A stretch of 64,000 nt of DNA from Elymus sibiricus. Lineage: Eukaryota; Streptophyta; Magnoliopsida; Poales; Poaceae. A program made the position numbers and the translations under genes. The DNA lies in contig CM077672.1 of the NCBI GenBank assembly GCA_039707655.1, positions 456,546,390-456,610,389 of the forward strand. Reading direction: 5' to 3'. The notes below the pieces were generated by a model. It was not told where the DNA came from and did not search any database. It was given only the letters and a program-made list of their open reading frames with translations. How positions within the stretch are numbered: position 1 is the first letter of the stretch; each line of letters begins with the position of its first letter. This document shows, one piece after another, positions 1 to 8,859 of this stretch.

Positions 1-1035
1 CCTTGGTTTAGCTCCAAAATGTCATATACTTAGCTTATTTTCCTCGAAAATGACATAATAACCTTACTTAGCTCCAAAATTACCTATTTTACCTAGGATA
101 GCTCTAAAATGACCTACACTTAGCATTTTTTCCTCCAAAATGACTTAATATGCTTAGTTAGCTCAAAAATGGCATAATTACCTAGGCTAGCTCAAAAATG
201 ACCTATACTTAGCTTAGCTAGTTCATTTATGACATAATTAGCTTACTTAGGTCAAAAATGGCATAATAACCTTGGTTTAGCTCCAAAATGTCATATACTT
301 AGCTTATTTTCCTCGAAAATGACATAATAACCTTACTTAGCTCCAAAATGACCTATTTTACCTAGGTTAGCTCTCAAATGACCTATACTTAGCTTAGCTA
401 GTTCATTTATGACATAATTAGCTTACTTAGGTAAAAAATGGCATAATAACCTTGGTTTAGCTCCAAAATGTCATATACTTAGCTTATTTTCCTCAAAAAT
501 GACATAATAACCTTACTTAGCTCCAAAATGACCTATTTTACCTAGGATAGCTCTAAAATGACCTATACTTAGCATTTTTTCCTCCAAAATGACTTAATAT
601 GCTTAGTTAGCTAAAAAATGGCATAACTACCTAAGATAGCTCAATAATGACCTATACTTAGCTTAGCTAGTTCATTTATGACATAATTAGCTTACTTAGG
701 TAAAAAATGGCATAATAACCTTGGTTTAGCTCCAAAATGACCTATTTACCTAGGTTAGCTCTAAAATGACCTATACTTAGCATTTTTTCCTCCAAAATGA
801 CTTAATATGCTTAGTTAGCTCAAAAATGGCATAATTACCTACGTTAGCTCAATAATGACATATACTTAGCTTATTTAGTTCATTTATTACATACTTAGCA
901 TACTTAGGTCAAAAATGGCATAATAACCTTGGTTACCTCCAAAATGTCATATACTTAGCTTATTTTCCTCGAAAATGACATAATAACCTTACTTAGCTCC
1001 AAAATGACCTATTTACCTAGGTTAGCTCTAAAATG
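1..1035. repeat. AT-rich tandem array, ~30-bp monomer
   Basis: Degenerate copies of a roughly 30-bp unit, with cores such as TAGCTCCAAAATGACCTAT and TTAGCTCAAAAATGGCATAA, fill this stretch without interruption. The variant beginning CCTTGGTT recurs at 1, 270, 450, 719 and 927, giving spacings of 269, 180, 269 and 208, close to 9, 6, 9 and 7 monomers. This is a higher-order arrangement of monomer types. The left boundary lies outside the window. It may be internal to the CACTA element that ends at 2046 or may flank it; the sequence here does not decide. Confidence 0.85.
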
Positions 1036-1050
1036 ACACAAGTAAGCAAT

Positions 1051-1174
1051 AAGAAGAAGAAAAAGAAGAGGAGAAAAAGAAAGAGAAGAAAAATTCTTCT
1101 TCTTCTTCTTCTTTTTCTTCTTCTTCTTCTTCTTCTTCTTCTTCTTCTTCTTCTTCTTCTAGTCTTCTTCTTCT
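1051..1174. repeat. GAA/CTT microsatellite with an inverted junction
   Basis: A purine tract (GAA-type, about 1051-1094) passes directly into a pyrimidine tract (CTT-type, about 1095-1174), so one strand could fold into a long imperfect hairpin. Translation gives only low-complexity Lys/Glu or Ser/Phe tracts, which I do not treat as coding. From 1175 to 1536 I see AT-rich sequence with short TATA-rich and TTGGATATG-like repeats and no gene. Confidence 0.85.
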
Positions 1175-1536
1175 AACTTTCTTCTTTCCCATTTTGCAAA
1201 TTTGCTTCAGATCACGGAAGCTTGCGTTGATGGAGTCTACTCTTCTCCTTGTCCTTCCTTTTTGTTTTGATTTTGTAGGATGAACAATGTGAAACTTGCT
1301 ACCTATATATGTATGTATGGATGAAACCATTGTATATGGACTTTTTGCTTAATTGTTGGATATGTTGGCTATATATATGTTGGATATGGACTTTTGATTT
1401 GGTATATATATGTGTTGGATGATCATATCCATATGGCAAGGATATGTATGCTTGTTGAAAGTATTTTCAAATGAATATATATATATATATATCTGTGAAA
1501 TTGATTGAATTTAAGAAAAAACAGAATTAACAGGGG

Positions 1537-2046
1537 CAATACAGGCACTTTGCCATCTGCCAGCGGACGGCAAAGCTGCCACGTGGCAGCTACCTGTGCA
1601 ACCTGGGGGCACCAGGGCTGGCCTATTTGGGCACTTTGCCGTCTGCCAGCAGACGGCAAAGGCTGGTGTGCTTTGCCGTCTGCTGGCAGACGGCAAAGGG
1701 CATGCATTGGCCCCAGCTGACGCCTGACGTCAGCTGGCAGACGGCAAAGAACTTTGCGCCTTTGCCGTCTGCTGGCAGACGACAAAGTACGCCGTTAGCC
1801 ACCTAACGGGCCTAACCATATCCCTCTGCCGTCCAAGGCATTTGCCGTCTGCTTGCTTAGTATGGCTGACGGCAAACTTCTTTGCCGTCCGCTTTATTTA
1901 AGCAGATGGCAAAGCAGCCCTCTGCCGTAGTTCATTCAGCCGGACGTGGGGCCGTCTGCTGGCTGACGGCAAAGGGCTTTGCCGTCCGCCAGACATTCCT
2001 TTGCCGTCTGCCATGGCAGACGACAAAGTGCCTGATTCCTGTAGTG
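1537..2046. mobile_element. CACTA transposon, right terminus and subterminal repeats
   Basis: The sequence ends with TGATTCCTGTAGTG at 2033-2046, the reverse complement of a CACTACAGGAATCA-type CACTA terminus. Inward lie many copies of a TTTGCCGTCTGC motif in both orientations, often as near-perfect palindromes of the form CTTTGCCGTCTGC followed by GCAGACGGCAAAG. Such subterminal arrays are typical of Triticeae CACTA elements. The left terminus and the transposase are not visible, so the element starts before the window or is deleted. It sits in the 3' untranslated part of LTR element A. The 3-bp target duplication cannot be checked because only one side is present. Confidence 0.8.
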
Positions 2047-2812
2047 TAGCTACTTAAGCATGGCATGAGCAACTATAATCTCTAATTGTCATCATAAACA
2101 TGTTTAATCATAATATGCTGAATCATGGATACTGAGTTAAACATATTTACAAAAACAAAGAACAGGTTGAGTTCATACCCGCTTTTCCTTACCACAGTCA
2201 CTTCATCAAATCATCGTCATTATTGCCTTTCACTTGCACGACCGAATGATATGAAAATAAAAATAGTGCACGTGTGCCGTGGACTAAGCTGGAATCTGCA
2301 AGAATTTTATTCAAAGAAGAAGACAAGGTAATATGGGCTCTTTGTTAGATCAACAATAATGCATATGAGAGCCACTCAACATTTTCATCGTGGTCTTCTC
2401 CTATGATGACTCAACAAAAGAAAAGAATTTCAAAGAAACACACAGAAATATTTTTGGAGTTTTTAGTTTTTCTGAAGAAAACAAAATAAAGAGGAAAAAA
2501 CAAAAATGAGAAAAACTATTTACACGGGAAAGCTCCCAACAAGCAAAAGAAGAAACGGGAAATCTTTTTGGGTTTTCTTTTAATACTACTACTAATTAAA
2601 TTAGAAAGAAAAACCGAAAAGAAACGACAAATAATTTTGGATTTTCTCAAAGTTTTTCAAACACACAAGAAGAAAGCGAGAAAATAAAACTAACATGGAT
2701 TATACAATGAAAAAGTATGAACACCGACAACTAGAATAAAATGTGTGGACATGAATGTAATGTCGGTGAGAGATACGTACTCCCCCAAGCTTAGGCTTTT
2801 GGCCTAGCTTGG

Positions 2813-3835
2813 TCATCGCCATCCCTCGTCTGGGTAATAATCAAAGTGGTAGCTCATAGAGGCGTTCTGAGCCGCCTCCTCAGCCAGACGGGCAGCCTCA
2901 ACCGCCGCCTTGTACTCGCGCACCTCGCTCTCTAATAGATAATATCTCTGTTTGTTCTGAAAATCAAAGAGGGCAGGAGTAGGCAAAGCAACATACACAG
3001 ATCGATATTTATTAAAGACTAAGTTATATTCATATCCGCATGAGTCGTGTTTCAAAAACTTATGTTCTCGCATTGTTTCAAAATTTAAATATTTATCAGG
3101 TAAGAGGGGATCATTGGAATTGGGCAAGACTCCTAACCTCGCAGCTACGCGGGAGGCATAAATTCCTCCATACAAATCACCATTACCCGCGTTACGCTGC
3201 AACCTATGTGCGACAATAGCCCCAAGATTATAATACTTGCTGCCAGTCAAAGCTGTATGAATAAGACTCAGATCAGGGGCGCAAAGCGCACTGCAGCCTT
3301 GCTTACCAGCAATGCATTTACCATTAAAGAGTGCAAAATACCGAATAGCAGGAAAGTGGATGCTAACTATTCTGGCCTGCGTAACTCCCCTATCCTCACC
3401 GTTGCAAAGGCTATTAAGAAATGGCTCATAATCAGATTTTTGTGGTTCATCTAACGAACCCCAATATGGAATTTTGCATGCATTACAGAATTCTTCTAGA
3501 TACATACTATAGGATCTATCATAGAGATGAAATAAAACTCTAGAAGTGCGCGGATGATATTCAAAGTTTTGAGTGAATGAATGAGTGAGGTAGTAATGCT
3601 GTGGTGGCTTATCTGCGATGAAGGCGGAGAGCTCGGTGTTGTGAATATATTGGTCAAATTCTTCCTTAATGCCTGCACCTAGCATGAACTCGTTGCACGG
3701 CCATCTACATGATTTTGCTTCGGCACCTCGCACCGAACTTGCCCTTGGTTCAACGTAAGATTGACGTGCGGGGTCTTCGCTAGATGATGCCTCGATGGAC
3801 CTCCTCCTCGAAGAACTCCTCTGGAAGATATTCAT
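2813..3835 (-). CDS. Extra ORF of element A, ATHILA ORF-like, env position
   Basis: An open frame of about 340 residues follows protease in A. I start it at the ATG at 3835 (MNIFQRSSSRRRSIE), because just upstream on the coding strand a pyrimidine-rich tract ends in TTTTTTCAG at about 3857, a good splice acceptor. The N-terminal 40 residues are Ser/Arg-rich. The middle contains aromatic-rich motifs such as FHLYDRSYSMYLEEF and YWGSLDEP, and the C-terminus has a short Ala/Glu-rich helical stretch (VREYKAAVEAARLAEEAA). I see no transmembrane span or signal peptide. It is reminiscent of the ATHILA ORF-1 family found downstream of pol in Athila-type elements, but this is recalled, not tested. Its role is unknown. 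Confidence 0.6.
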   Translation of the reverse strand: MNIFQRSSSRRRSIEASSSEDPARQSYVEPRASSVRGAEAKSCRWPCNEFMLGAGIKEEFDQYIHNTELSAFIADKPPQHYYLTHSFTQNFEYHPRTSRVLFHLYDRSYSMYLEEFCNACKIPYWGSLDEPQKSDYEPFLNSLCNGEDRGVTQARIVSIHFPAIRYFALFNGKCIAGKQGCSALCAPDLSLIHTALTGSKYYNLGAIVAHRLQRNAGNGDLYGGIYASRVAARLGVLPNSNDPLLPDKYLNFETMREHKFLKHDSCGYEYNLVFNKYRSVYVALPTPALFDFQNKQRYYLLESEVREYKAAVEAARLAEEAAQNASMSYHFDYYPDEGWR

Positions 3836-4242
3836 TTCCCTAAGAACAAATTTCTGAAAAAATTTGGGCCACAAAATGATATCAATAAACTTCACAAAAT
3901 TGATAGCAACTGCTCATATGGATGTCTAGAAGCTATATCAAGCATTCAAACTACTTGGAACTAAAAGAATTCAACATGCAAGCTCATTTTCAGTAGCACC
4001 AAGAGCAGCTAATTATGCAAAATATAATCCACTAGAGTAAAAACTAATTGGAGCAATGGAGGAGTAACATACCAAGGAGCAATCTCCCAAAACAGTTTCG
4101 GAAACGGAGCTCCGAGCAAAGAGATCAAAAATTTCAGGTTTGTGAGCAAGAACACGAGAGAGAGAGAGAGAGCTACCAGGAATTTTTGCTAGAGGTAAGA
4201 GACGAAGTGGGCTGAAGGGATAAGTGAGGGGGTCCCTGTGGG

Positions 4243-4298
4243 GCCCACAAGCCACCAGGGCGCGCCAGGGGGGTGGCGCACCCTGGTGCCTCGTGGGC
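4243..4298. repeat. GGCGCGCC-type inverted repeat in the leader of the extra ORF
   Basis: GCCCACAAGCCACCAGGG and CGCGCC are followed after an 8-base G-rich loop by GGCGCACCCTGGTGCC and TCGTGGGC, about 21 of 24 positions pairing. The same hairpin lies inside the LTRs of this window. Its presence upstream of the extra ORF of A, and in the same place in B (15119-15178), suggests an LTR-derived leader. Confidence 0.75.
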
Positions 4299-4621
4299 AC
4301 CTGGGGCATCCCCCTGGTATGATTTTAGTGCCAAAAATTCTTAAATAATATATAAAAATTCATATCAAAATTTTATTACATTCTAAACACTTTCATTTCT
4401 GGGCATTTTTTATTGCACGGATAATTCAGAAAACAGGGTAATCATGGCATTTTATTGCATTTAACTAAAAATAACAGAAAACAAAAGGTGGGTACAGAAG
4501 GTTGTGCTTACTAAATTCATCGACCACATGCCTCTCAAAAAGAATCCATTAATAAGGTTGATCAAGTCTTATTAACAAACCATTTCTGAGTGACATGAAT
4601 CTGAAGAATTTTCCTATAGCA

Positions 4622-5821
4622 CTAAGTTACCTCAACGGGGATATGCATCTCCCCAATAATAAGAGTTTCATATTTCTTTTTAACAGTAGGAAGAGGGAGT
4701 TGAAAACTTCCAATAGTAATTGTCGGAGTCTTTCCAATAACACGAATACCATTTACTTGAAATTGTTTCTTCGAAAAGTGCACCGTATGTTCATTACCAT
4801 TGATATGAAAAGTGACCTTGCTTTTGTTGCAATCAATAACAGCCCCTGCGGTATTCAAAAAGGGTCTACCAAGGATAATCGACATGTTGTCATCCTTGGG
4901 CATATCAAGTATAACAAAGTCTGTTAGAATAGTAACATTTGCAACTACCACGGGCACATCCTCACAAACACCGATAGGTATGGCAGTTGATTTATTAGCC
5001 ATTTGCAATAATATTTTAGTGGGAGTGAGTTTACTCAAATCAAGTCTGTTATATAAAGAGAAAGGCATGACACTAACATCGGCTCCTAAATCACACAAAG
5101 CAGTTTTGACATAACTTCTTTTAATGGAGCATGGTATAGTTGGTATTCCTGGATATCCTAGTTTCTTAGGTACTCCATCCTTAACAGAATAATTCGCAAG
5201 CTTGGTAGAAATCTCAGCATCAGGTATCTTTCTTTTGTTTGTGACAATGTCTTTCATATATTTAGCATAAGGGGCCATCTTTAAAATATCAGTCAAACGA
5301 GTACGCAGAAAGACTGGCCTAAGCATTTCAGCAAAGCATTCAAATTCTTCCTCATCTTTTTTCTTAGATGGTTTAGGAGGAAAGGGCATGGGTTTTTGAA
5401 CCCATGGTTCTCTTTCTTTACCATGTTTCCTAGCAACGAAGTCTCTTTTATCATAACATTTGTTTTTAGAAGGTGGGTTATCAAGATCAACAGCAGGTTC
5501 TATTTCAACATCATTATCAGGTTCTTTATCATTATCTGGTTGGGTATCCACATGAGCATCATCATTATTATTATCATCAGGTGAATGTTCAATACCAGAT
5601 TGTGTTTCAGCATCAGAAATAGAAACATCATTACTATCCTCTAAGGGTTTTTCTACCTCAGGTTCACTAGAAGTATGCAAAGTTCTATCATTTTTCTTTT
5701 TCTTTTTCTTTTTAGATGGACTAGGTGCATCAACATTAATTCTTTGAGAGTCTTGTTCAATTCTTTTAGGGTGACCTTCAAGATAAAGTGGCTCCTGAGT
5801 CATTCTACCTCCTCTAGTCAT
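4622..5821 (-). CDS. Aspartic protease region of element A
   Basis: A 399-residue open frame in the same reading frame as gag. The N-terminal third is charged and low in complexity: a run of seven Lys near residue 40, then Asp/Asn-rich segments. It then has a basic YDKRDFVARKHGKE region and a retropepsin domain at about residues 220-350. The active-site segment reads CDLGADVSVMPFSLY, with Asp-Leu-Gly in place of the usual D-T/S-G, and the second motif ILGRPFLNTAGAVID fits the ILG flap-side motif of plant gypsy proteases. The frame ends with no RT following. It would process the Gag polyprotein inside the virus-like particle. It is separated from gag by a single TGA (5825-5827). Confidence 0.8.
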   Translation of the reverse strand: MTRGGRMTQEPLYLEGHPKRIEQDSQRINVDAPSPSKKKKKKKNDRTLHTSSEPEVEKPLEDSNDVSISDAETQSGIEHSPDDNNNDDAHVDTQPDNDKEPDNDVEIEPAVDLDNPPSKNKCYDKRDFVARKHGKEREPWVQKPMPFPPKPSKKKDEEEFECFAEMLRPVFLRTRLTDILKMAPYAKYMKDIVTNKRKIPDAEISTKLANYSVKDGVPKKLGYPGIPTIPCSIKRSYVKTALCDLGADVSVMPFSLYNRLDLSKLTPTKILLQMANKSTAIPIGVCEDVPVVVANVTILTDFVILDMPKDDNMSIILGRPFLNTAGAVIDCNKSKVTFHINGNEHTVHFSKKQFQVNGIRVIGKTPTITIGSFQLPLPTVKKKYETLIIGEMHIPVEVT

Positions 5822-5824
5822 TGC

Positions 5825-7369
5825 TCAAACAGCATGATCATTCATATTGTTATTCATTTCATTGAGCAATTCACTCTGAGATTTAGCAACTTGTTCTAAT
5901 TGGGTTTGAACCATAGATGCATGTTTACTTACACCTTTAACATCATTAGCAATTCTAAATAACAAGTCACTCAAGCGATCAATCATGTAGGCATTTTGTT
6001 TCAATTGTTTCATAACATTTGCATTGAAATGATCTTGCTTAATAATATAGTTGTCAAATTCATACAAGCACTCACTAGGAGGTTTGCTATAAGGAATATC
6101 ACTTTCATCAAACTTTATAAGAGAATTTACCTCTACTACCTGTGGCGGTGTGTCAAGACCATGTATTTCTTCAATAGGTGGTAAATTCTTAACACCTTCA
6201 GCTTTAATACCTTTTTCCTTCATACATTTCTTTGCTTCTTGCATATCTTCAGGACTGAGAAATAAAATACCCCTCTTCTTCGGAGTGGGTTTAGGCGGTG
6301 GTTCAGGAAGTGTCCAATCATTATCATTCTTCAATATATTACTCAATAGTTCCTCAGCTTGTTCAACAGTCCGTTCCTTGAAAACACAACTCGCACAACT
6401 ATCTAGGTAGTCCCTAGAAGCATCAGTTAGTCCATTATAGAAGATATCAAGTATTTCATTTTTCTTAAGAGGATGATCAGGAAAAGCATTAAGTAATTGG
6501 AGAAGCCTCCCCCAAGCTTGAGGGAGATTCTCTTCTTCAATTTGCACAAAGTTAAATATTTCCTGTAAAGCAGCTTGTTTCTTATGAGCAGGAAAATATT
6601 TTTCAGAGAAGTAATAAATCATATCCTGGGGACTACGCACACAACCAGGAGCAAGAGTATTATACCATTCCTTAGCATCACCCTTTAATGAGAAAGGAAA
6701 CAACTTAAGAATATAGTAATAGCAAATTTTTTCCTCATGAGCAAATAGGGTGGCTATATTATTTAATTTAGTGAGGTGTGCCACAACGGTTTCAGTTTCA
6801 TAACCATAAAAAGGATCAGATTCAACCAAAGTAATTAACTCAGGATCGACAGAGAATTCATAATCCTTATCAGTAACAAATATGGGAGAGGTAGCAAACT
6901 TAGGATCATATTTCATTCTTTCCCTCAGAGACTTTTCTTTCATTTCAGCAAGCAATTTTATAACTTCATTTCTATCATTACAAGCAAGAATGGCTCTAGC
7001 CGTCTCCCTATCAAAGCAATGTTCATCAAGTGTTTCAACTCTAGTAGGCAAGCTAGGCATAATAGGTGAATCATAATTTTCAAGAGTTTCAACATTTTCA
7101 GTTTCTTTAGCTTTAGCAATTTGTTCAGCAAGAAATTCACCAAGTGGCACAGCATTATCAAGCATAGTACTAGCATCATCATAAGTATCATTCATAGCAG
7201 AACTGGTATCATCAATAACTTGCGACATATCAAAATTAATAGCAGGTGGTGGTGTTGCAAGTTTACACAAAACAGAAGGTGAATCAAGTGCAGAGCTAGA
7301 TGGCAGTTCCTTACCTCCCCTCGTCTTAGAGGGAACAATCTTTGTCTTAGCATCCTTCAGATTCTTCAT
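5825..7369 (-). CDS. Gag of element A
   Basis: Gag forms the virus-like particle and packages the element RNA. The open frame of about 515 residues starts at the ATG at 7369 (MKNLKDAKTKIVPSKTRGG), the same start seen in the sister copy F at 63290. A retrotransposon-gag core lies near residues 190-310, with LFPFSLKGDAKEWYNTL and the ENLPQAWGRLLQLLNAFPDH helix that marks gypsy Gag. No CCHC zinc knuckle is visible in this frame. The C-terminal 60 residues look coiled-coil (VQTQLEQVAKSQSELLNEMNNNMND). The frame is intact, unlike its counterparts in B and F, which suggests a fairly recent insertion. Only one TGA separates it from the in-frame protease. Confidence 0.85.
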   Translation of the reverse strand: MKNLKDAKTKIVPSKTRGGKELPSSSALDSPSVLCKLATPPPAINFDMSQVIDDTSSAMNDTYDDASTMLDNAVPLGEFLAEQIAKAKETENVETLENYDSPIMPSLPTRVETLDEHCFDRETARAILACNDRNEVIKLLAEMKEKSLRERMKYDPKFATSPIFVTDKDYEFSVDPELITLVESDPFYGYETETVVAHLTKLNNIATLFAHEEKICYYYILKLFPFSLKGDAKEWYNTLAPGCVRSPQDMIYYFSEKYFPAHKKQAALQEIFNFVQIEEENLPQAWGRLLQLLNAFPDHPLKKNEILDIFYNGLTDASRDYLDSCASCVFKERTVEQAEELLSNILKNDNDWTLPEPPPKPTPKKRGILFLSPEDMQEAKKCMKEKGIKAEGVKNLPPIEEIHGLDTPPQVVEVNSLIKFDESDIPYSKPPSECLYEFDNYIIKQDHFNANVMKQLKQNAYMIDRLSDLLFRIANDVKGVSKHASMVQTQLEQVAKSQSELLNEMNNNMNDHAV

Positions 7370-7418
7370 AGTGATCAACAGATATAAATCCCAAGTGACT
7401 CAGCAAATAGAGCTATGC

Positions 7419-7436
7419 TCCCCGGCAACGGCGCCA
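7419..7436 (-). other. Primer-binding site, tRNA-Asp, element A
   Basis: The minus strand reads TGGCGCCGTTGCCGGGGA, complementary to the 3' end of plant tRNA-Asp (TCCCCGGCAACGGCGCCA). It lies 11 bases inside the LTR end, where minus-strand DNA synthesis is primed. Confidence 0.9.
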
Positions 7437-7447
7437 GAAAAAGGTCT

Positions 7448-8859
7448 TGATAACCCACAAGTATAGGGGATCGCAACAGTTTTCGAGGGTAGAGTATTCA
7501 ACCCAAATTTATTGATTCAACACAAGGGGAGCCAAAGAATATTTGCAAGTATTAGCAGTTGAGTTGTCAATTCAACCACACCTGGAGACTAAATATCTGT
7601 AGCAGAGTGATCAGTAGCACAGTAGTATGATAGTTTGATAGCAGTAGCAATAATAGTAACTGTAACGGTAACGGTAGCAGCAACAGTAGTAACAATTGTG
7701 ACAGTAGTAGCAACAGTAGTAACTTAGCAAGAACAATATGTGAAAAGCTCGTAGGCATTGGATCGGTGATTTTGTTGGATAACATTCATCATGTAACAGT
7801 TATAACCTAGGGCGACACAGAACTAGCTCCAATTCATCAATGTAATGTAGGCATGTATTCCGTATATAGTCATACATGCTTGCGATAAGAACTTGCATGA
7901 CATCTTTTGTCCTACCCTCCCGTGGCAGCGGGGTCCATAAGGAAACTAAGGGATATTAAGGCCTCCTTTTAATAGAGAACCGGAACAAAGCATTAGAACT
8001 TAGTGAATACATGAACTCCTCAAACTACGGCAATCACCGGAAAGAACCCCAATTATTGTCACCTTGGGGTTTGCGGATCATAACACGTAGCAGGTGCATA
8101 CAACTTGCAAGATCGGATCAAGAACACAAATATATTCATGAAAACATAAAGGGTTCAGATATGAAATTTTGGCACTCGGGCCCTAGTGACAAGCATTAAG
8201 CATAGCAAAGTCATAGCAACATCAATCTCAGAACATAGTGGATACTAGGGATCAAGCCCTAACAAAACTAACTCGATTACATGATAAATCTCATCCAACT
8301 CATCACCGTCCAGCAAGCCTACGAAGGAATTACTCACTCCCGACGATGAGCATCATGAAATTGGTGATGAAAGATGGTTGATGATGACGATGCCGGAAGA
8401 TCCCCCTCTCCGGAGCCCCAAACGGACTACAGATCTGGCCTCCCGATGAAGAACAGGAGGTGGCGGCGGCTCCGTATCGTGAAATGCAATAAAACTTCCT
8501 CTCTTATTTTTTTCTCTGGAATTGTGAATTTATAGGCCTGAGATTAGGGTCGGCGGAGCCACGTGGGCCCCACAAGCCTTCAGGGTGCGCCGGGGGGGTG
8601 GCGCGCCCTGGTGCCTCGTGGGCAGCAGGTGGCCCCCCTCCAGTAGGTCTTGGCTCCAGTATTTTTTATTTATTCCATAAAAAATCCCCAAAAAGTTTCG
8701 TCTAATTCCAAGAACTTTTATTTCTGCACAAAAAACAACACCATGGTAGTTCTGCTGAAAACAGCGTCAGTCCGGGTTACTTTCATTCAAATCATGCAAA
8801 TTAGAGTCCAAAACAAGAGCAAAAGTGTTTGGAAAAGTAGATACGACGGAGACATATCA
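7448..8859 (-). repeat. 5' LTR of element A (1412 bp)
   Basis: Read on the minus strand it begins TGATATGTCTCCGTCGTATC and ends CTTGTGGGTTATCA, with TG...CA ends. It matches the LTR of element F (61817-63211) along its length. It contains the GGCGCGCC-type hairpin at about 8567-8623. A trinucleotide-like GTAGCAACAGTAGTAA stretch at about 7610-7740 is LTR low-complexity, not a gene. On the right it abuts gag of element B; the 5-bp duplication cannot be verified since the other end lies outside the window. Confidence 0.9.

Larger units (their letters stand above)
2047..8859 (-). mobile_element. LTR retrotransposon A (Ty3/gypsy, tRNA-Asp primed, no pol seen)
   Basis: Read on the minus strand: 5' LTR 8859-7448, PBS 7436-7419, gag 7369-5825, protease 5821-4622, a leader-like stretch, an extra ORF 3835-2813, and a 3' untranslated region until the CACTA insertion at 2046. 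No reverse transcriptase, RNase H or integrase occurs between protease and the extra ORF, so the copy is non-autonomous. From memory, a gag-protease element with an ATHILA-like ORF and this LTR start resembles the Athila-clade Sabrina group of Triticeae; I could not search for it. The 3' LTR must lie left of the window. A interrupts the gag of element B at 8859/8860. Bases 2047-2812 hold only A+T-rich untranslated sequence. Confidence 0.8.

Noticed and set aside
1028..1330. Open frame across the GAA/CTT tract encoding poly-Glu and poly-Phe/Ser
   Set aside because: It is only translated microsatellite with no conserved flanks.
1423..1785. Open frames over the CACTA subterminal repeats
   Set aside because: Palindromic repeats stay open in several frames; the predicted peptides are repeats of the DNA motif.
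7567..7785. Leu-rich frame on the minus strand near 7.6 kb (and its twin at 62.9 kb)
   Set aside because: It is a trinucleotide-like low-complexity part of the A/F LTR, not a membrane protein gene.
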